From Amborella trichopoda (Eukaryota; Streptophyta; Magnoliopsida; Amborellales; Amborellaceae): a stretch of 64,000 bases of DNA. Below, piece after piece: positions 20,914 through 33,284 of this stretch; positions within the stretch are counted from its first letter, which is position 1, and each line of letters opens with the position of its first letter. Location of the stretch: contig NW_006498527.1 of NCBI RefSeq assembly GCF_000471905.2, forward strand, positions 3,437,773 through 3,501,772. The letters run 5' to 3'. The notes beneath the pieces were generated by a model that was not told the origin of the DNA, did not search any database, and was given only the letters and a program-made list of their open reading frames with translations. Position numbers and translations under genes: made by a program.

Positions 20914-23900
20914 TTACTTGGGCACCAATCTGATTGGGCAAATTGAGAAGGCAATAAGCCGAGCTGCGCATGCCAACATGAATCGTTCCTCTTCAGTTAG
21001 TGGTCTCTCAATCACTTTTACGATCATGGGATCCTGTGATAAAACACGTATCATCATAAGGATTATGCTCTCTCTCTCTATCTTTCTCTCACTTATTCTC
21101 TCTCTCTCACACATATTTTGGTTAAGTTTGTTATAGTTCATCACTGTGACACTTCTAAACATGAACTGAAAAACACAATCATCTCTCCCATAGAGTAACT
21201 GCAGTAGATCTTTTTAGAAAGAGGCAACATAAAAAGTACAAGCAGCATATGTGTATGAAGATTACAGGGTTAATGCTGTCACAGATCATCTCTTACCTTT
21301 GCATGCTGTTGGTTAGGGGAAGCGGGTCTAACACTGGCAACCTCTCCAACTCTAATGACATTGTTAACATTTCCCGTTTGATCCGTTTCAGTTGGTAGGG
21401 ATGTAGAGTGTCTCCATTGGCCACCAACAATGAATTTGTAACTATACCTGAAATCCAAGAACCCATTCAATGTTTATGCTAAGGCAAGTAAATGCAATGT
21501 ACTGAAGGACCAATCCCTGTAACAGTGTGAAATGGTTATACATGCTCTTTAAAACTAGCTTATGTACATATACTGGTTTTCATATGTATGATTTTCAATC
21601 ATCAGCATGATGGATCAGAGATTCCATCATCAGGATTGTGAGAAAATTGCGGAAGATGATGTCCAGATGTTACCTCTGCAAGTAACTTTAAGGTTTAAAG
21701 GAAATATATGGTTAGGGTAGACAGCGTTACTGATGTTTTTGCGTTAAGCCCAAACCAAAAGCTTTCTGATTTTGACTCACGCATGGGTGATTAACACATA
21801 GGACTCGATTGAATTTTCTGGAGAATTTTCTAGAGCAAAAGTACTGTTCAAAGTTCTACAGAAGATTGGTTATGCACTTGCAAGACACCAGGATTCGTTC
21901 CTGTCATTATGGGATTCCATGGTCATACACAAATTATACAGACATTTCTAAATTGATTTTCAATATTCATTTTCTGAAGCCACCAGATCCCATCAGAAAT
22001 CCGAAGTTAAGCGTGCTTAGGCAAGAGTAGCACTATGATAAGTTAAGCGTGCATAGGCAAGAGTAGCACTAGGATGGGTGACCTCCTGAGAAGTCCTTGT
22101 ATCTTAACCTTCTCTCAAACAAATATTTATTTTCTGAAGCATAACATGAAGTCCTTCGTATAGTTCAACAACTTAAGAACTTCAATTCAGAAAAATTATG
22201 AGCAATGCATAAAAAAAATTTCAGGGTGCAGGTTTGTTTGCTCATACAACCAAAAGATACCACAATTATTTAAAGGGATGGACAATATTAATTAGTAGTG
22301 ATACTTAATTTGAAGGTTCTGAAGACATGAACGCAAATCTAAATGTAGTAGGATGTTGGAAAATATACTTGAAAAAACAGGCTAAGTTAATAACAATCTA
22401 CCAAAACTGGCCAAAATATATATCATATTCCACAAACCAAATCTGGTCATCCTACATTTGTGTACATTTGGAGCTCCTAAAATATTCATGTCTGATGTGT
22501 CCCATTCATAGAATTTTCCTGAGCATGAAAGTAGACCCCAAATGTAAGAACTTCTCAAGTCAAACCCACATTTGCAATTCATTGCATAGATAAAGATTTA
22601 TACCATCATGCTCAAATTCCATATGCAACCAATACATGTTCTAATGTATGAAAGAACTTGTAAACACAGAAGAATCATTACCAAGAAATGGATATCAAAA
22701 AGTTTGGATGAGGAGAATCTCATAAAAACATAAAAACAACTATGCTAGGAACAAATGTCCATAACACATGGAATCTCAATAATATGAACTTTTTGTCCAT
22801 GTCAGAATCTCGAAAACCGAAAAGAAATGAAGTGAATCAGATAAACATACTTTCCCTGTGGAAGTCGAAGCTCGACTTCATACTTCGATCCACCCCTGTG
22901 ATCTGCTTTGATGGATTCTTTCCAGTTCCCTGTGAAATCTCCAATTAAAAATACCTCCTCCCCCTATGGTATCCAAAGGCACAATGATAGAGCACTTAGT
23001 TGTTGAGCAGCACTACAATAATTTTATGAAGATGTGAAACATATATGGTCTTTCTCAAATTATAAGATATCCTATATAAAAAAAAATTACGTGATTTGAT
23101 ATCAAATTACCTCTCGAGACCCACCGTTCCATACAAACTTTACTGCATGCGTAGGGGGGCCATTATGAGTTCCTTTTTCTACCATGGCAATCAAATCCCA
23201 AGTAGCCCACACAATTGCAGGTCTGCACCCAAAAATATCCACAACAGCTTTAATTCACCATCTGGTACATGAAAAATATCAAACCAATAGGCAGCCTTGT
23301 GACATTTCATGACCTGGTACATTGTCTTTCATAAATAACATGCACCAAGTTTGGTCACAATTTAGGATGTATTGGTAATAGATCACTATTGACACACAAA
23401 ACACTGATACTTGTGACCAAAAAACGAGTAAGAGAGAACCTGTCGGGTCTACATGAGTGCGATCTTGTGACAAAATTATACGCTTCGTGGAGAGCAGCAT
23501 CTTGAATCCAATGAAAGTATGCAATCACACAAGCTGGAGATCTATCAAGACCTGTTGTACAGGTTACATAAACTCGAAGATTTTTTCTCAATAATCGATA
23601 TAACAGTCCCACACAAAATGGTAGTTTCTTCCTTAAATCCATAGAATCAGCATCTCTGCAAAAACAAAAGGTTACTCACAATCAGATTGAATCCATATCC
23701 TATCAGTAGAGATGTACTTAAACATACGTGCCACTGTTCATGGTTATGGATTCATCATGCAGGGGAATGATCTCACTTGAAATCGCTACTATTCATGAGA
23801 TATATGGATGTAATAGTATCATGAGAGTATACTCCATTAAGCAGGCTATGAATCCAGGAGAAACTGTATATATATTTGCTAAGAAACCATCAAAATGGTA

Positions 23901-26900
23901 ATCATCATAAAGGAAAACCATCCAAATGGCAAAGTCTCAAAGCATGGCTGTGATATAAGCATCCCAAAAAACCATGGCAATAAGAGTTGAAGAGCTAGTA
24001 ATGTATCGTGTAGATTGCAGTGAATTCAAATGCACATGCTAACAAGTTTGGCAAGCTTCCAACTGATATTACATGTACCCCAAAGCATTAAAAAGAGATG
24101 ACATAAGAGATGACAGATACACTCTGGACTTATACACAATACATACTTGATATACATTTATCTATAATATTAGCAAGGCAACATTCTGGGGTTCGTCAAC
24201 CTGCATTTAGGGTCATAGATGACCTGGAATGGGATGGAGCAGTGAAGGTGGCAGATTTGCCTGCTTGGTTGTTAGAGAGTTTCAATAATTTTGATAAGCA
24301 GATCTTTGATGGTGTTGTAAACACCACAACAGGGTTTCAAGCCTCATATAGGGGTAATTCATTTCTAACTTAATCTGGGAAATTTATCAAAATTACCATG
24401 AGAGATTAACTATCTGACAATTTACCCTTATGGTACTATTCCAACTCAAGACCATGTCTTTTTTTATGAGTAGTTTGAAATAAATCAAAAGATATGGGTA
24501 AAGTGTTAAATCGTTAATCTCTCATGGGTAATTTGGTAAATTTACCTTTGAATTTTAATCTATGAAAAAGGATAACATCTTGTTTAAGATTGTTTGTGTC
24601 CATATAAATATTTTTTTGTTGGACAAATCTTTACCTTATTGGACAGTTGACCATAAGAATATTACATTTATGACAAGCATCACTAATTGCTTCTGACTGA
24701 ATTCCCCAATTTGCACGTTCACTTTCACTTTGGAAATTTAATACAGCACTGATTCCCTGAAATAAAAACATGCCATATCTTATTACAGACTACGGTTGAT
24801 ATAAAGTGCTATACAAGAAACAAAAAGAGTCAATCAATCACAGAAAAGGTTCACTAGACCATTGTTTTTTTAAATAAATTTTGTACCCCAACAAATAAAC
24901 TCTGAATCCCTTGACTGCAAGTCATAAACCAGAGCTTACGGTGAAGTTGGAAAATTGACAAAGGTGTAGCAACAGGGAAGACGTACAAGACGTTCCCCCT
25001 ACTGGGAATAATAGAAAGTGAGAAATCATTGGAATAATATGAAGTACTTCTTACGTTCTTATAATTGAAAGTTCGTTTTTCAGCAGTGAGGTACTTGATA
25101 AATAACTTACCATGATTTACATCAAATTTATTTACGTTTTCAGCCTCTAATTGTTGGTAAAGGTTGCTTATTAAAGTCTAAAATCTGGTCCCACTTGGAA
25201 CTGTTTCGAGATGTTGAAGGAAAAGCATGGTCTCGTTGAATATACACATACATTAAAACAGATAAAGCATTTCTATCATGGGGTCATCACCTACGTGCAT
25301 TAGATTTGAATTGTTAAAAGCAGTTAACACTATTTCGAGAATGAAAATAACGAACAAAAAATAATGAGAATGAGCTCAACCATATAAGAACAGCACATAC
25401 CACAACATTCGACAATGTTTGAACATCAGATTCTGTTTGTATGCATGATCCCACATATATATTATCTGTGATCTGCAACAGAATAAAAAAATTCAGTAAT
25501 TCACAAAAGAATACCTCGTGATAGTTCTCAAACATATCGGTATCTGAATGTTACAATTCAAGAACCTTAAGGAGTTAATACGTGAAACCTAGGAGTGATC
25601 TATAACATTCTCAATTAGTGATCATCAGCTAAAGTAGGGTGAATAGAACATAGCAGGTTTCACCATGTTTCAGATGAGATTCCCTCTTTCACATTACATG
25701 ACAGATATAGATTAATTCTACAATTCAAAGATGACAATAAGAAACTCAAGCACCGAAAAAATGCCGAGATTGGCAACCAATTGGAAGGCAATGAACAGAT
25801 AAAACAGAAAGATATCATATATCAAATAGAGTCATACTGTCCCTGTATGCTCTTAAATTGAATACAGGATCGACATAGAAGGTATAGAAGATATTCTACG
25901 TTTCTAACTAACTTTTCATATAGTATCAAATCCTCCCAGATGACATAGAACTCCATGCCTAATATTTTCAAGTTGGACATACCTAGGCACCTAAAGAGAA
26001 AATTATTTTCACAAAATATCAATTTTCAGCAGTAAAGCATAAAATCTAAGGCATACATAAAACCAGCGAGCAACTAAATATAATGAGAGTGCATTAAGAG
26101 AATAAAAAAAGTACAAAAAGAAGGAAGAAACAAAAGAAGAAAAGGAAAATGTACAGTTTATATGTTAAGCTTCCTTTCAGTACACTTTGAGCAACTAAAC
26201 AAAAAATTGAAAAAGACAGGCAACTAACCATAATCCATTGACCATTTTCTGCAATAAGACTTCGTGGTTAATTATTGAATAAATTTGAACAGAAATTTTA
26301 TGGAAAAGAAGATGAAATGTCATGGAATATTTCCCCCAAATTTGCAAATCGAGCAACTGATCAGGGAGAACTTCATATTGTGAGTAGAAACTAGATATCA
26401 AATTGTGGCAGCTCATGCTAAAGATTGTGCAATGTAGCTTGTGATAATGATCTTTCAATTCAATGATCTGTAGGAGAAGCAAACTAATGTTATAAAGAAT
26501 GAGAGAGGAACAAGGAATAGGTTTTGAAATCAATTAGAAGGCCCCAAGTTCAGAAGATGTAATATTTTGAATTTCTCAAAATGACCCACACAATTTCTTA
26601 GATCATAGCAAATTAGAAAGTTGCATTAACACAAAAACCCCATCTTTGGTCCAATGAATTAATGTGGTAAAGCAAACTTTTACGGCAGTCTGTGAAAATA
26701 AGTGCATGCATAAAGCACAGTGACAATGGACTCACCTTGCTATACTGCATGCCAAGAAAGTGATTATAATACAGCTCTCCTTCAGATCGATCCAGTGCTT
26801 TTATATATTCATCTACTGGGAAGTTCCCATAACTCCACTCAACTTCTCCAGACTCTACCTCTGACAGTATCCTGATAATTTGTTTTGGGGTTTTCAAATG

Positions 26901-28928
26901 AATTTTTGAATTGACATTACCATTCCCACCTTGAGTATCAAGCGACTCAGTTTCCAAACTCGAGAGAAGTTTCCACCCAAGAGGTTTCAGGAATTTCGGT
27001 GAATAACACACAAACCCAACATTTCCATTCTCCTTGGATGATGGCTGAAGATTTGAGGTGAGTAGGTTTCTATTCCAAGTAACAATAGGAACTCTCCCTC
27101 TGTTGAATAATAACTCAGGGTCACCCATAAGAGGATATTGATTAATTGGAAAGGGAGGGAATGGTCTTTCTAGAATCAAACTGACAGTTCCTTCCCTGTC
27201 CTTCAGCAATTTCCTGAAGAAAAATCCAAGATGATAAAACTAAGTGTGTAACTGAGAAATTAAGCACACTATAATCTGAAAGACTTAATCTACTCTAACA
27301 ATATATGTGATCCATCTCAGCTGAATGGAATTATATATATGGTTAATGGAACAAAGCAGCAACAAAGACATGTGATTAAAAAATGTTGACACATGCACAC
27401 AAGCAAGTATGCAAGCAAAAAAAGAAAACAAAACAATGATCTGCAATGAACTGAACTTGTTTGCGAGAAAGTGAAATGAGTGTGGAGTGATGCATGCGAC
27501 TAGAAACATGACACATGAATATGAAAGTGCCAAGCCAGATCCTGATCAATGAGCAAGCATGTTTCAGAGCATAGCAACCTTTCTAAGGAGTTGATGTGGG
27601 GTATGTTTGAGGGGACACAGTATTGCAAGACTGAAAAATATCAAAATCAGCTGAAGAGTGAAAACAGGTAAACATAGCATTCCCAAGATCTTATAGATAG
27701 GGCACTTTCATATCAGTGCTGGGCCTCGTTCAAGCCTTTGAAAGCCATGTTATTTCTGATAACTGAATCGCACATATATTAAGTAGTGCTAACTGTGAAA
27801 CAAAACAAGGAGTTGCAAGAAAAGGATTAAGTCGAGTCTAGGAAGGATGATGTATTTCATAGCATTTTCACCACGTTATTGCAAACGTCTTTACAAGTGA
27901 ACTTTTCTCTTGCATTGAGTGTACAATGAGTTTGATACAATAGGACTTACATCATGATTTTGGTATAACAAACAAGCATCATACAATTTAGACCTAAATA
28001 GACGAATGTTAGTTTACATGGCGATAGAGTTGCAGTCCATACAGGGCATCACCGACATCCTCAACCAAAATAATTCTATCCCCTGATAATGTGTTTGCCT
28101 TCTTTAAAGTATCCCCTACCATGATCATTCGCGACTTCTCTGCATTTCCCTGCAAATCAAACATTAGTGGTGAACCAACAAAATCCACTTCACAGTAAAC
28201 AAAATGTACAAAACTACTAAACAAAATGTACAAAACTACAAATACATCGATAAGAATATAGCCTCTCAGGGCGTCCATGTTAACTTTTTTCATCACCAAT
28301 GAAAAAGAAATAACATTTTTCACTACCAATTGAAGTAGACTCAGAGTTTATACACAAATATGCCCATACATAACACTGGTGTGTTCAGACTTCAGAGTTC
28401 AGTATTCAAAGATTACACGGATTAGTGATCATAGTTGAGAATTGAAACAATTGACAAAAACATATACAAAATTGGGTCATATAGGATATGTAAAAAGAAG
28501 AAAACAAGAAACAAGAACGCAAGAACAAAAAAGGATCAGAGCGCAAAGGATAAATGGGTAGTAGGAAAAAGGCTTACCCCTTTCTTTAGAGCATGAACAA
28601 AGATCCTACCATCAACTGATTGCGCAAACATTATGCCCAATGGCTTCTCCAAGGTGACCATATACTCACTGAGATTCATAACACCATTCAACCCTCTCTT
28701 ACTTCTTTCGGCTTTACAGATAGCATGACTCTTTCTCTCTCTAAAACCCAATCCCCACTTGCTTGAAACCCCCTTAACCAACGCAATTCTCTCTCCCCAA
28801 AAGCAAGAAAATCCGTCAAACTTCCTCTGCTTGACTGTAGGTGTAAATGATGGAGAATGGCAGCGAGTAAAAGCACCATTGCAAAGCTTAGAGTGAGAAA
28901 GTTGCAGAAGGGACATGATGATGGACAT
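20914..28928 (-). CDS. LSF1: LSF1 (LIKE SEX FOUR 1), plastid phosphoglucan-phosphatase-like starch protein, 10 exons
   Basis: LSF1 acts at the starch granule in the chloroplast, promoting night-time starch breakdown; Arabidopsis LSF1 works largely as a beta-amylase-binding scaffold. Exons on the minus strand: 28928-28578, 28149-28043, 27213-26736, 25472-25401, 24756-24635, 23655-23440, 23222-23111, 22963-22851, 21447-21297, 21033-20914. All phases agree, giving 613 aa (Arabidopsis about 591). Residues 1 to about 75 are Ser/Arg/Lys-rich, a likely transit peptide. A PDZ-like segment (LEKPLGIMFAQSVDGRIFVH, GDTLKKA) spans about 95-180. The dual-specificity phosphatase region runs about 313-448 with Cys409-x5-Arg415 (VTCTTGLDRS). 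CBM48 spans about 480-560 (GEEVFLIGDFTGNW, GQWRHS). It ends ICPIRLVPK. A second in-frame ATG lies four codons downstream of the first. Exon 2 uses donor CT|GTATGG; a later GT would shift the frame. Intron 8 hosts a 5S-derived insertion. Confidence 0.94.
21962..22140 (+). mobile_element. Retroposed, 5'-truncated 5S rRNA copy with target duplications
   Basis: Segment 21981-22110 matches the plant 5S rRNA gene from its CACCGGATCCC region: GATCCCATCAGAAATCCGAA, AAGTTAAGCGTGCTT, AGTAGCACTAGGATGGGTGA and CCTCCTGAGAAGTCC are visible. The first 25 or so bases of 5S are missing. A 36-base part (22004-22039), covering the internal-promoter box A, is repeated at 22040-22075 with two differences. The insert lies between 19-base direct repeats (21962-21980 and 22122-22140, AATATTYATTTTCTGAAGC, one mismatch). 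It is antisense within LSF1 intron 8. Confidence 0.85.
24110..24373 (+). other. Coding-looking fragment inside LSF1 intron 5, unrecognised
   Basis: Opposite to LSF1, an 87-codon frame is open; from about 24180 it has protein-like composition (RQPAFRVIDDLEWDGAVKV, then ADLPAWLLESFNNFDKQIF). GC content rises here relative to flanking intron. It is followed directly by a palindromic MITE. I do not recognise the family. It could be a captured or retroposed gene fragment, or chance. Confidence 0.35.
24376..24552. repeat. Palindromic MITE in LSF1 intron 5
   Basis: AAATTTATCAAAATTACC with ATGAGAGATTAACTATC (24380-24415) pairs with GTTAATCTCTCATGGGTAAT and TTGGTAAATTTACC (24513-24548). The arms are about 50 bases around a 60-base centre. 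Confidence 0.7.
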
Positions 28929-29090
28929 CTACAGTGGGCGTCACATAATATCACCCTTGGGCCAAAAACTAATTGAATATCTAAGGTGGTGGTCACATAA
29001 TCCCCTCTCTCTCTCTCTCTCTAAGCTGGTGATCACATAATCTCTCTCTGAAGCTCTCTGTGGTCGTCACATAATTTCTCTCTCTTCGAA
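28929..29090 (-). promoter_or_regulatory. LSF1 upstream leader with four start-stop (ATG-TGA) repeat units
   Basis: TCACATAAT occurs four times on the plus strand (starts 28941, 28993, 29033, 29067), which on the LSF1 strand reads ATTATGTGA, an ATG immediately followed by TGA. The units lie 13 to 144 bases upstream of the LSF1 ATG, embedded in CT-rich spacers (GA-rich in the transcript). If transcription starts upstream of 29072 they would be four minimal uORFs. The TSS is unknown. Confidence 0.6.
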
Positions 29091-29279
29091 TCTCATGATG
29101 TTACATGAGTGAGAAACAAACAGAAAACGATGAAATTCGTTAGAAAGAGAAATAGAAGCCATGAATTTTAGAGAGGGCAGGGATGAGCAAGAGAGAATTG
29201 GGCCATGCTCATCGTTATCTACTGCGCGTACACAGCGCCAAGAAAGTTGCGGAGTTTTTCAGAAATTCTAAATAAATTT

Positions 29280-29760
29280 CGGAAACTGTAGGAGGTGACA
29301 ATTATTTATAACCGTCCCTATGTGAAATCTGATAGTTAGGGTGTATAACAAAATTTGAAAAAGATTCTTTTAAATTTTGAGCTTAATTGTGATCATTTTG
29401 TATCCGATATAAATAGTTTCATTGTATGTTTTCCTTTATAAAAATATGTACACGGACACTTCAAATAAGTGAAAATTTTTCAATTGATCATCTTATGCAT
29501 AAATATAAAAAATAAAATTTCAAATCCTAAACATAACACATTTGATGAAGTATTATTTGGAATGCCTATTATTAAGATTTTTAAATATCTATAGATACGC
29601 TCCACTTGTATAATTTTTGGAGCTTTAAATTAATTTTATAATTGGGGTTGGTAATATAGTTTTTCAGGTTATTGCCAAGGATTTTGAAATCAAAATTGCG
29701 TCTTCTAGTCGGGTTTGCAAGTATGTATTACTTTGTTTTTTTAGGGTAAACAACGCATAC
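29280..29760 (+). mobile_element. FB1-like relic
   Basis: Shows weak FB1 landmarks: TCAATTGATCATCTTATG (29480), TTTTTAAATATCTATAGATACG, then TGTATAATTTTTGGAGC and TTTATAATTGGGG. No clear terminal repeat remains. Non-coding. Confidence 0.35.
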
Positions 29761-29819
29761 AAAATTACTGTAGAACCCATTTGATAAAATTGTTAGTTAA
29801 AAATAATAATAAAGGAAAA

Positions 29820-30075
29820 CTTTCTATAAAACCTTTTTGCGTGAAACTTGGGGACTTCTTAATAAGGACGCACCTAGCAAAAAAAAAAAAACTCTCCTGG
29901 AAATAAATGATCAAAATGCCTGAAAAAGTTTTAGTAGTATTATGATGATTTTTATCATGTATGTCCAGAGAAATGTATGCATGCCCCAAATTTCGCTACA
30001 AAATGATTTATAGGATAAAGATTAAAAATAAAATACTCCGACCCATTGGATTAAGATCAGACACTCGTGTATCAA
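29820..30075. repeat. Degenerate MITE related to the elements at 1-440 and 17890-18310
   Basis: Contains an AGGACGCACCTAGC word, a decayed core (GATCAAAATGCCTG) and a right part, AAAATAAAATACTCCGACCC...GGATTAAGATCAGAC, like the right part of the 18-kb element (AAATAAAATGCTTTAAGACG, GGATCTAAAATCAAAC). Boundaries are approximate. Confidence 0.35.
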
Positions 30076-30169
30076 CTAGTGACATTGTGACTTATGTCAT
30101 CTTTGATGTCTCCTCAAATTCGATGCTGAAAGAAAATGTTTGTACTTTATATGTGCGTGAAATCACATG

Positions 30170-31730
30170 TAAATCAAGTTGGTTAATCAGGTTTTACTTT
30201 GTAAATGGTGGTGGAGGAGTTTAAACTTTAAAGATCAGCTTTGGTATAAAGTGATAAGCTCGAAGTATGGTGATGATAGATTTAATATGTGGGTTGGAGG
30301 CAGGCTTGATAGCAGAAGGATGTCACATTATTGGAGATCTATTTATTCGTGTAAGACTGTTATCCATAGAGATATCAGATGGACAATTGGTGATGGAAGT
30401 ATTATCTCATTTTGGCATCATAAGTGGTTAGATAACTCTTTTTTAAAATATGTGCTCCCTTTGATTTTCAACAGGGTGGGTAATCCCAATGCATTGATTT
30501 CGAATCTCTTTGAGAGGAGGGGGGATCAGATTGAGTGGAAGATCGTTTTACCTTATAATAGAATACCCGATAGGCTTTTCTTGGAGTTTAATGGTTTGTT
30601 ATCGTCGCTAATTGAGGTGTATTTACCCCTTAATGTGTAAGATGAGGTGGTCTGGATATTGCAAAAGATGGTGTCTATTCGGTCAAATCTATGTACCATC
30701 TATTATTTCATGATCGATGGAGATGGTCAATGCCTGAAATTGCTGCCATTTGGAAGTGGTCGCTTCCTCTTAAGATTCAAGTTTTTTTGTGGTTGGCGGT
30801 TCAAAACAAGGTATTGACTACAGATAATCTTATTAAAACAGGGAAATTTCTGCCTAATATATGTTTATTAGGTAAATGAAATGCTGAATCAGGTGCTCAT
30901 CTTTTTCTACATTGCCTTTTTACTAGTAGTATATGGAGTTGGTTTTTTGCTCAGGTTAAAGTGGTGTTAATCATACCTCCATATGTTATAGGAATTATTT
31001 GAGCATTATCTGTTTCTTTTTTACCTCAAACTGGTGTGGTGATTTGACAAATAGCAAGAGGTGTAATTTTATGGGAGGTGTAAAATGAGAGAAATAGAAG
31101 AGTGTTTGACGGTAATTGTTTATCAGTAGATAGAATTTTAGATCGTATACTCCATTCTATTTTGATGTTTTTGTCTATCACAAAGGTGGGGAGAGATATT
31201 ATGGAAGTTGATGTTAGGAGAAATCTATACAATATTTTTCAGCTAGGTTATAGGAAATACAGGGCCAAAGGGAGATGGACTGCTCCATTAAGAGGTGTTT
31301 TGAAACTTAATTTTGATGGGAGCTCGCTTGGTAATCCAGGTCCAGCAGGTTTTGGATAAGTTTCGAGGGATTGGGAAGGACATATTCTTTTTTTTTATTC
31401 AGGTCATTTGGGTGAGAAAACTGCAAATCAAGCTGAATTTCTGACTCTTCTTCATGGCCTGAAATTACTTAGCAACCAGTTTTTAGGTTCGCCTTGCATT
31501 ATTGAAGGAGATTTCCTCAATGTTATCAATTAGTGCAATGGGGAGATGAAGGTACCTTGAGAATTACGTTCTATTTTCCTCCATATTTTGAACTTATCCT
31601 GGTCTTTTTCTTTTTCCTTAATCCACATTTTTCGAGAGGCTAATGTTTTGGCTGATAGTCTAGCTAAAAACGACACTTCTCTTTTTGAGATTTTAGTTTC
31701 TAATGACGTAATTTATGTTTAGCTCTTGAA
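30170..31730 (+). pseudogene. LINE 3' fragment: zf-RVT and RNase H domains
   Basis: The translated tail of a plant LINE (L1-like). 30179-30640 is open for 153 codons (MVNQVLLCKWWWR...LWYKVISSKYG...WTIGDGSIISFWHHKWLD), the conserved block after the RT in these elements. 30691-30879 gives the zinc-binding reverse-transcriptase domain (IWKWSLPLKIQVFLWLAVQN, KVLTTDNL, later HLFLHC). From about 31280 comes RNase H (LKLNFDGSSLGNPGPAGFG, then a stop, then AEFLTLLHGLKLL, IIEGD, ANVLADSLAK). Several stops and a frameshift make it a pseudogene. No endonuclease or RT core precedes it, so it is 5'-truncated, as LINEs often are. Confidence 0.8.
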
Positions 31731-31859
31731 TAAAATTATATGAATTTTATCAAAATAAAGAGAAAAAGTAAATACTTGTATAAATAGAACTCATTTCATA
31801 AATCCACCCAAAACCTCGTTGGTCAGCAAGTTAAGTGAGAACTAACCACATTATTTTTC

Positions 31860-32285
31860 TTAATGCCAGCATTTTCAATTATTGGGATGATTACTTAAAG
31901 GATGAAGTTTATATAAGGCGTAAATTTTATGAAAACAAAATAAAACCTCACCTCATATCTGCATCCGGAAAGCACTTTCGGCAATAGAAATTTCCATGAT
32001 GACTCCAAAATCAATTTCCATCACCGACAATACAATTTGAAACTAAAAAATAATATAGATCTTGTGGATATGTGAATATTTATTTTTAGGATGAAATAGA
32101 CGGACTAAATAATTTGTTATAATATACATTATTATTAGAGCTTGAAATCTTAAAAAAAAAATTACAACCATTCAAGCCGAGATGGGGGTTGAATTTTAAT
32201 TTCTAATGAGTTATGAGACAAGGTTTTTTTAAAAACTCAAAATACGGCATATAACTCTCTCTTTATTAATGATTAATAAAAAATA
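31860..32285 (-). repeat. Inverted arm 1 of an FB1-like foldback element
   Basis: The reverse complement of this stretch matches, in order, 33285-33474 and then 41942-42140. Shared words include TTTCAAGCTCTA, TTCACATATCCACAAGATCT, TTTTTTAGTTTCAAATT, ATTGTCGGT and TTTTATTTT near a GAGGTGAG. The opposite arm was split by Copia element A. Confidence 0.65.
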
Positions 32286-32289
32286 TACA

Positions 32290-33280
32290 AGATCCCGTAT
32301 ATTTAAACGGGCTTTCTTTATTTTGATAGGGCTGCAGCCAAATCAAGCTATTTTCCTTATTAAAAAAAGGTATATTGTGAACTAAATGAGTCCCCTTCTG
32401 AGTAAAGGGTTTTGAGTCTGGAGATTGGGGTTGCGCATCTTTCCAAGACTCTCTCTGACTCGGTTTCCAATGCTCAAAACTGACTCAGCAAAGCGAGCAT
32501 TTAAGTGAATACTAAACACTAACGTGAGTTGCCCGTAGATTGGGCATGATTCGGTCATCTTAAAACTATCCTACATGCGTAAATTTGGTAATAATATATA
32601 ATGATTGGAAAAGTGTTTGGGCCCGTGGGTGCAACTGTTTGTTTTGAATCTTTTCAATCCCCGTCACACCTATTTAAGTGTGTTTCATGGATCCCAAAAT
32701 CTTCGAACCATATTTATTACACTCTTAAGGTCAATTTAAATGAGTGAAACATTATGCATAGGACCGGCAATGGGCTGGCCCCCCTAGGTCCCTATAGGAT
32801 CGGGCCAAACTAAAGGGCGACAACCCAGGACCTGGCATAGTCTAGGCTGGGCCTATTAAAAAAAAAGTAAAAAACCAAAGAAAAATTAAAAGGAACAAAG
32901 AACAATATCGGGTCTTCTCTGTCGTGACCCTTGCCCAGGCCCACCTGAGACCTGCCCCAGCCCTTGGGCCACATTTTATGGCCCTATTTTTTGAGGGCTG
33001 GGCTGCGATGCTGCCCTTTTGGCCCTTTTCCATCTCTTATTTATGTGTAGCTTAAAAAAGCACTCCATCCCATGGCTGAATATACATTGAAATTTTGAGC
33101 TGACAACCTCTTTCCCTTTTTGAAATTTTGAAATTGGCATCGAGATGATTGAAAGATGATCTAGAAGAAAATTAGGTCCCATCAATCCCTATAACTATAT
33201 ATTTTGGCTGGCTTAGATTCAATTCTACATCTAAGAGCTAAGACATATAAGACAACAATACACAAGCCTATGACAATTTA
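32290..33280. other. Intergenic spacer between the inverted arms
   Basis: No gene recognised. 32760-33010 is rich in GGGCC/GGCCC words (GGGCTGGCCC, GGGCTGGGCTG) typical of decayed plant repeats. Short open frames on the minus strand (32842-33185) are unsupported. Confidence 0.4.
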
Positions 33281-33284
33281 TATA

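Noticed and set aside
21981-22121. Functional 5S rRNA gene
   Set aside because: It lacks the first 25 or so bases, carries an internal duplication and substitutions, and is a single copy inside an intron.
28018-28042. Longer LSF1 exon 2 using the donor after CAT (GTAAAC)
   Set aside because: It would put exon 3 out of frame; the donor at 28042 (GTATGG) restores the frame and the expected GDALKLLKDREG join.
28688-28996. 102-codon minus-strand frame overlapping LSF1 exon 1
   Set aside because: Alternative frame of the real exon; its apparent start is a GTG, not an ATG.
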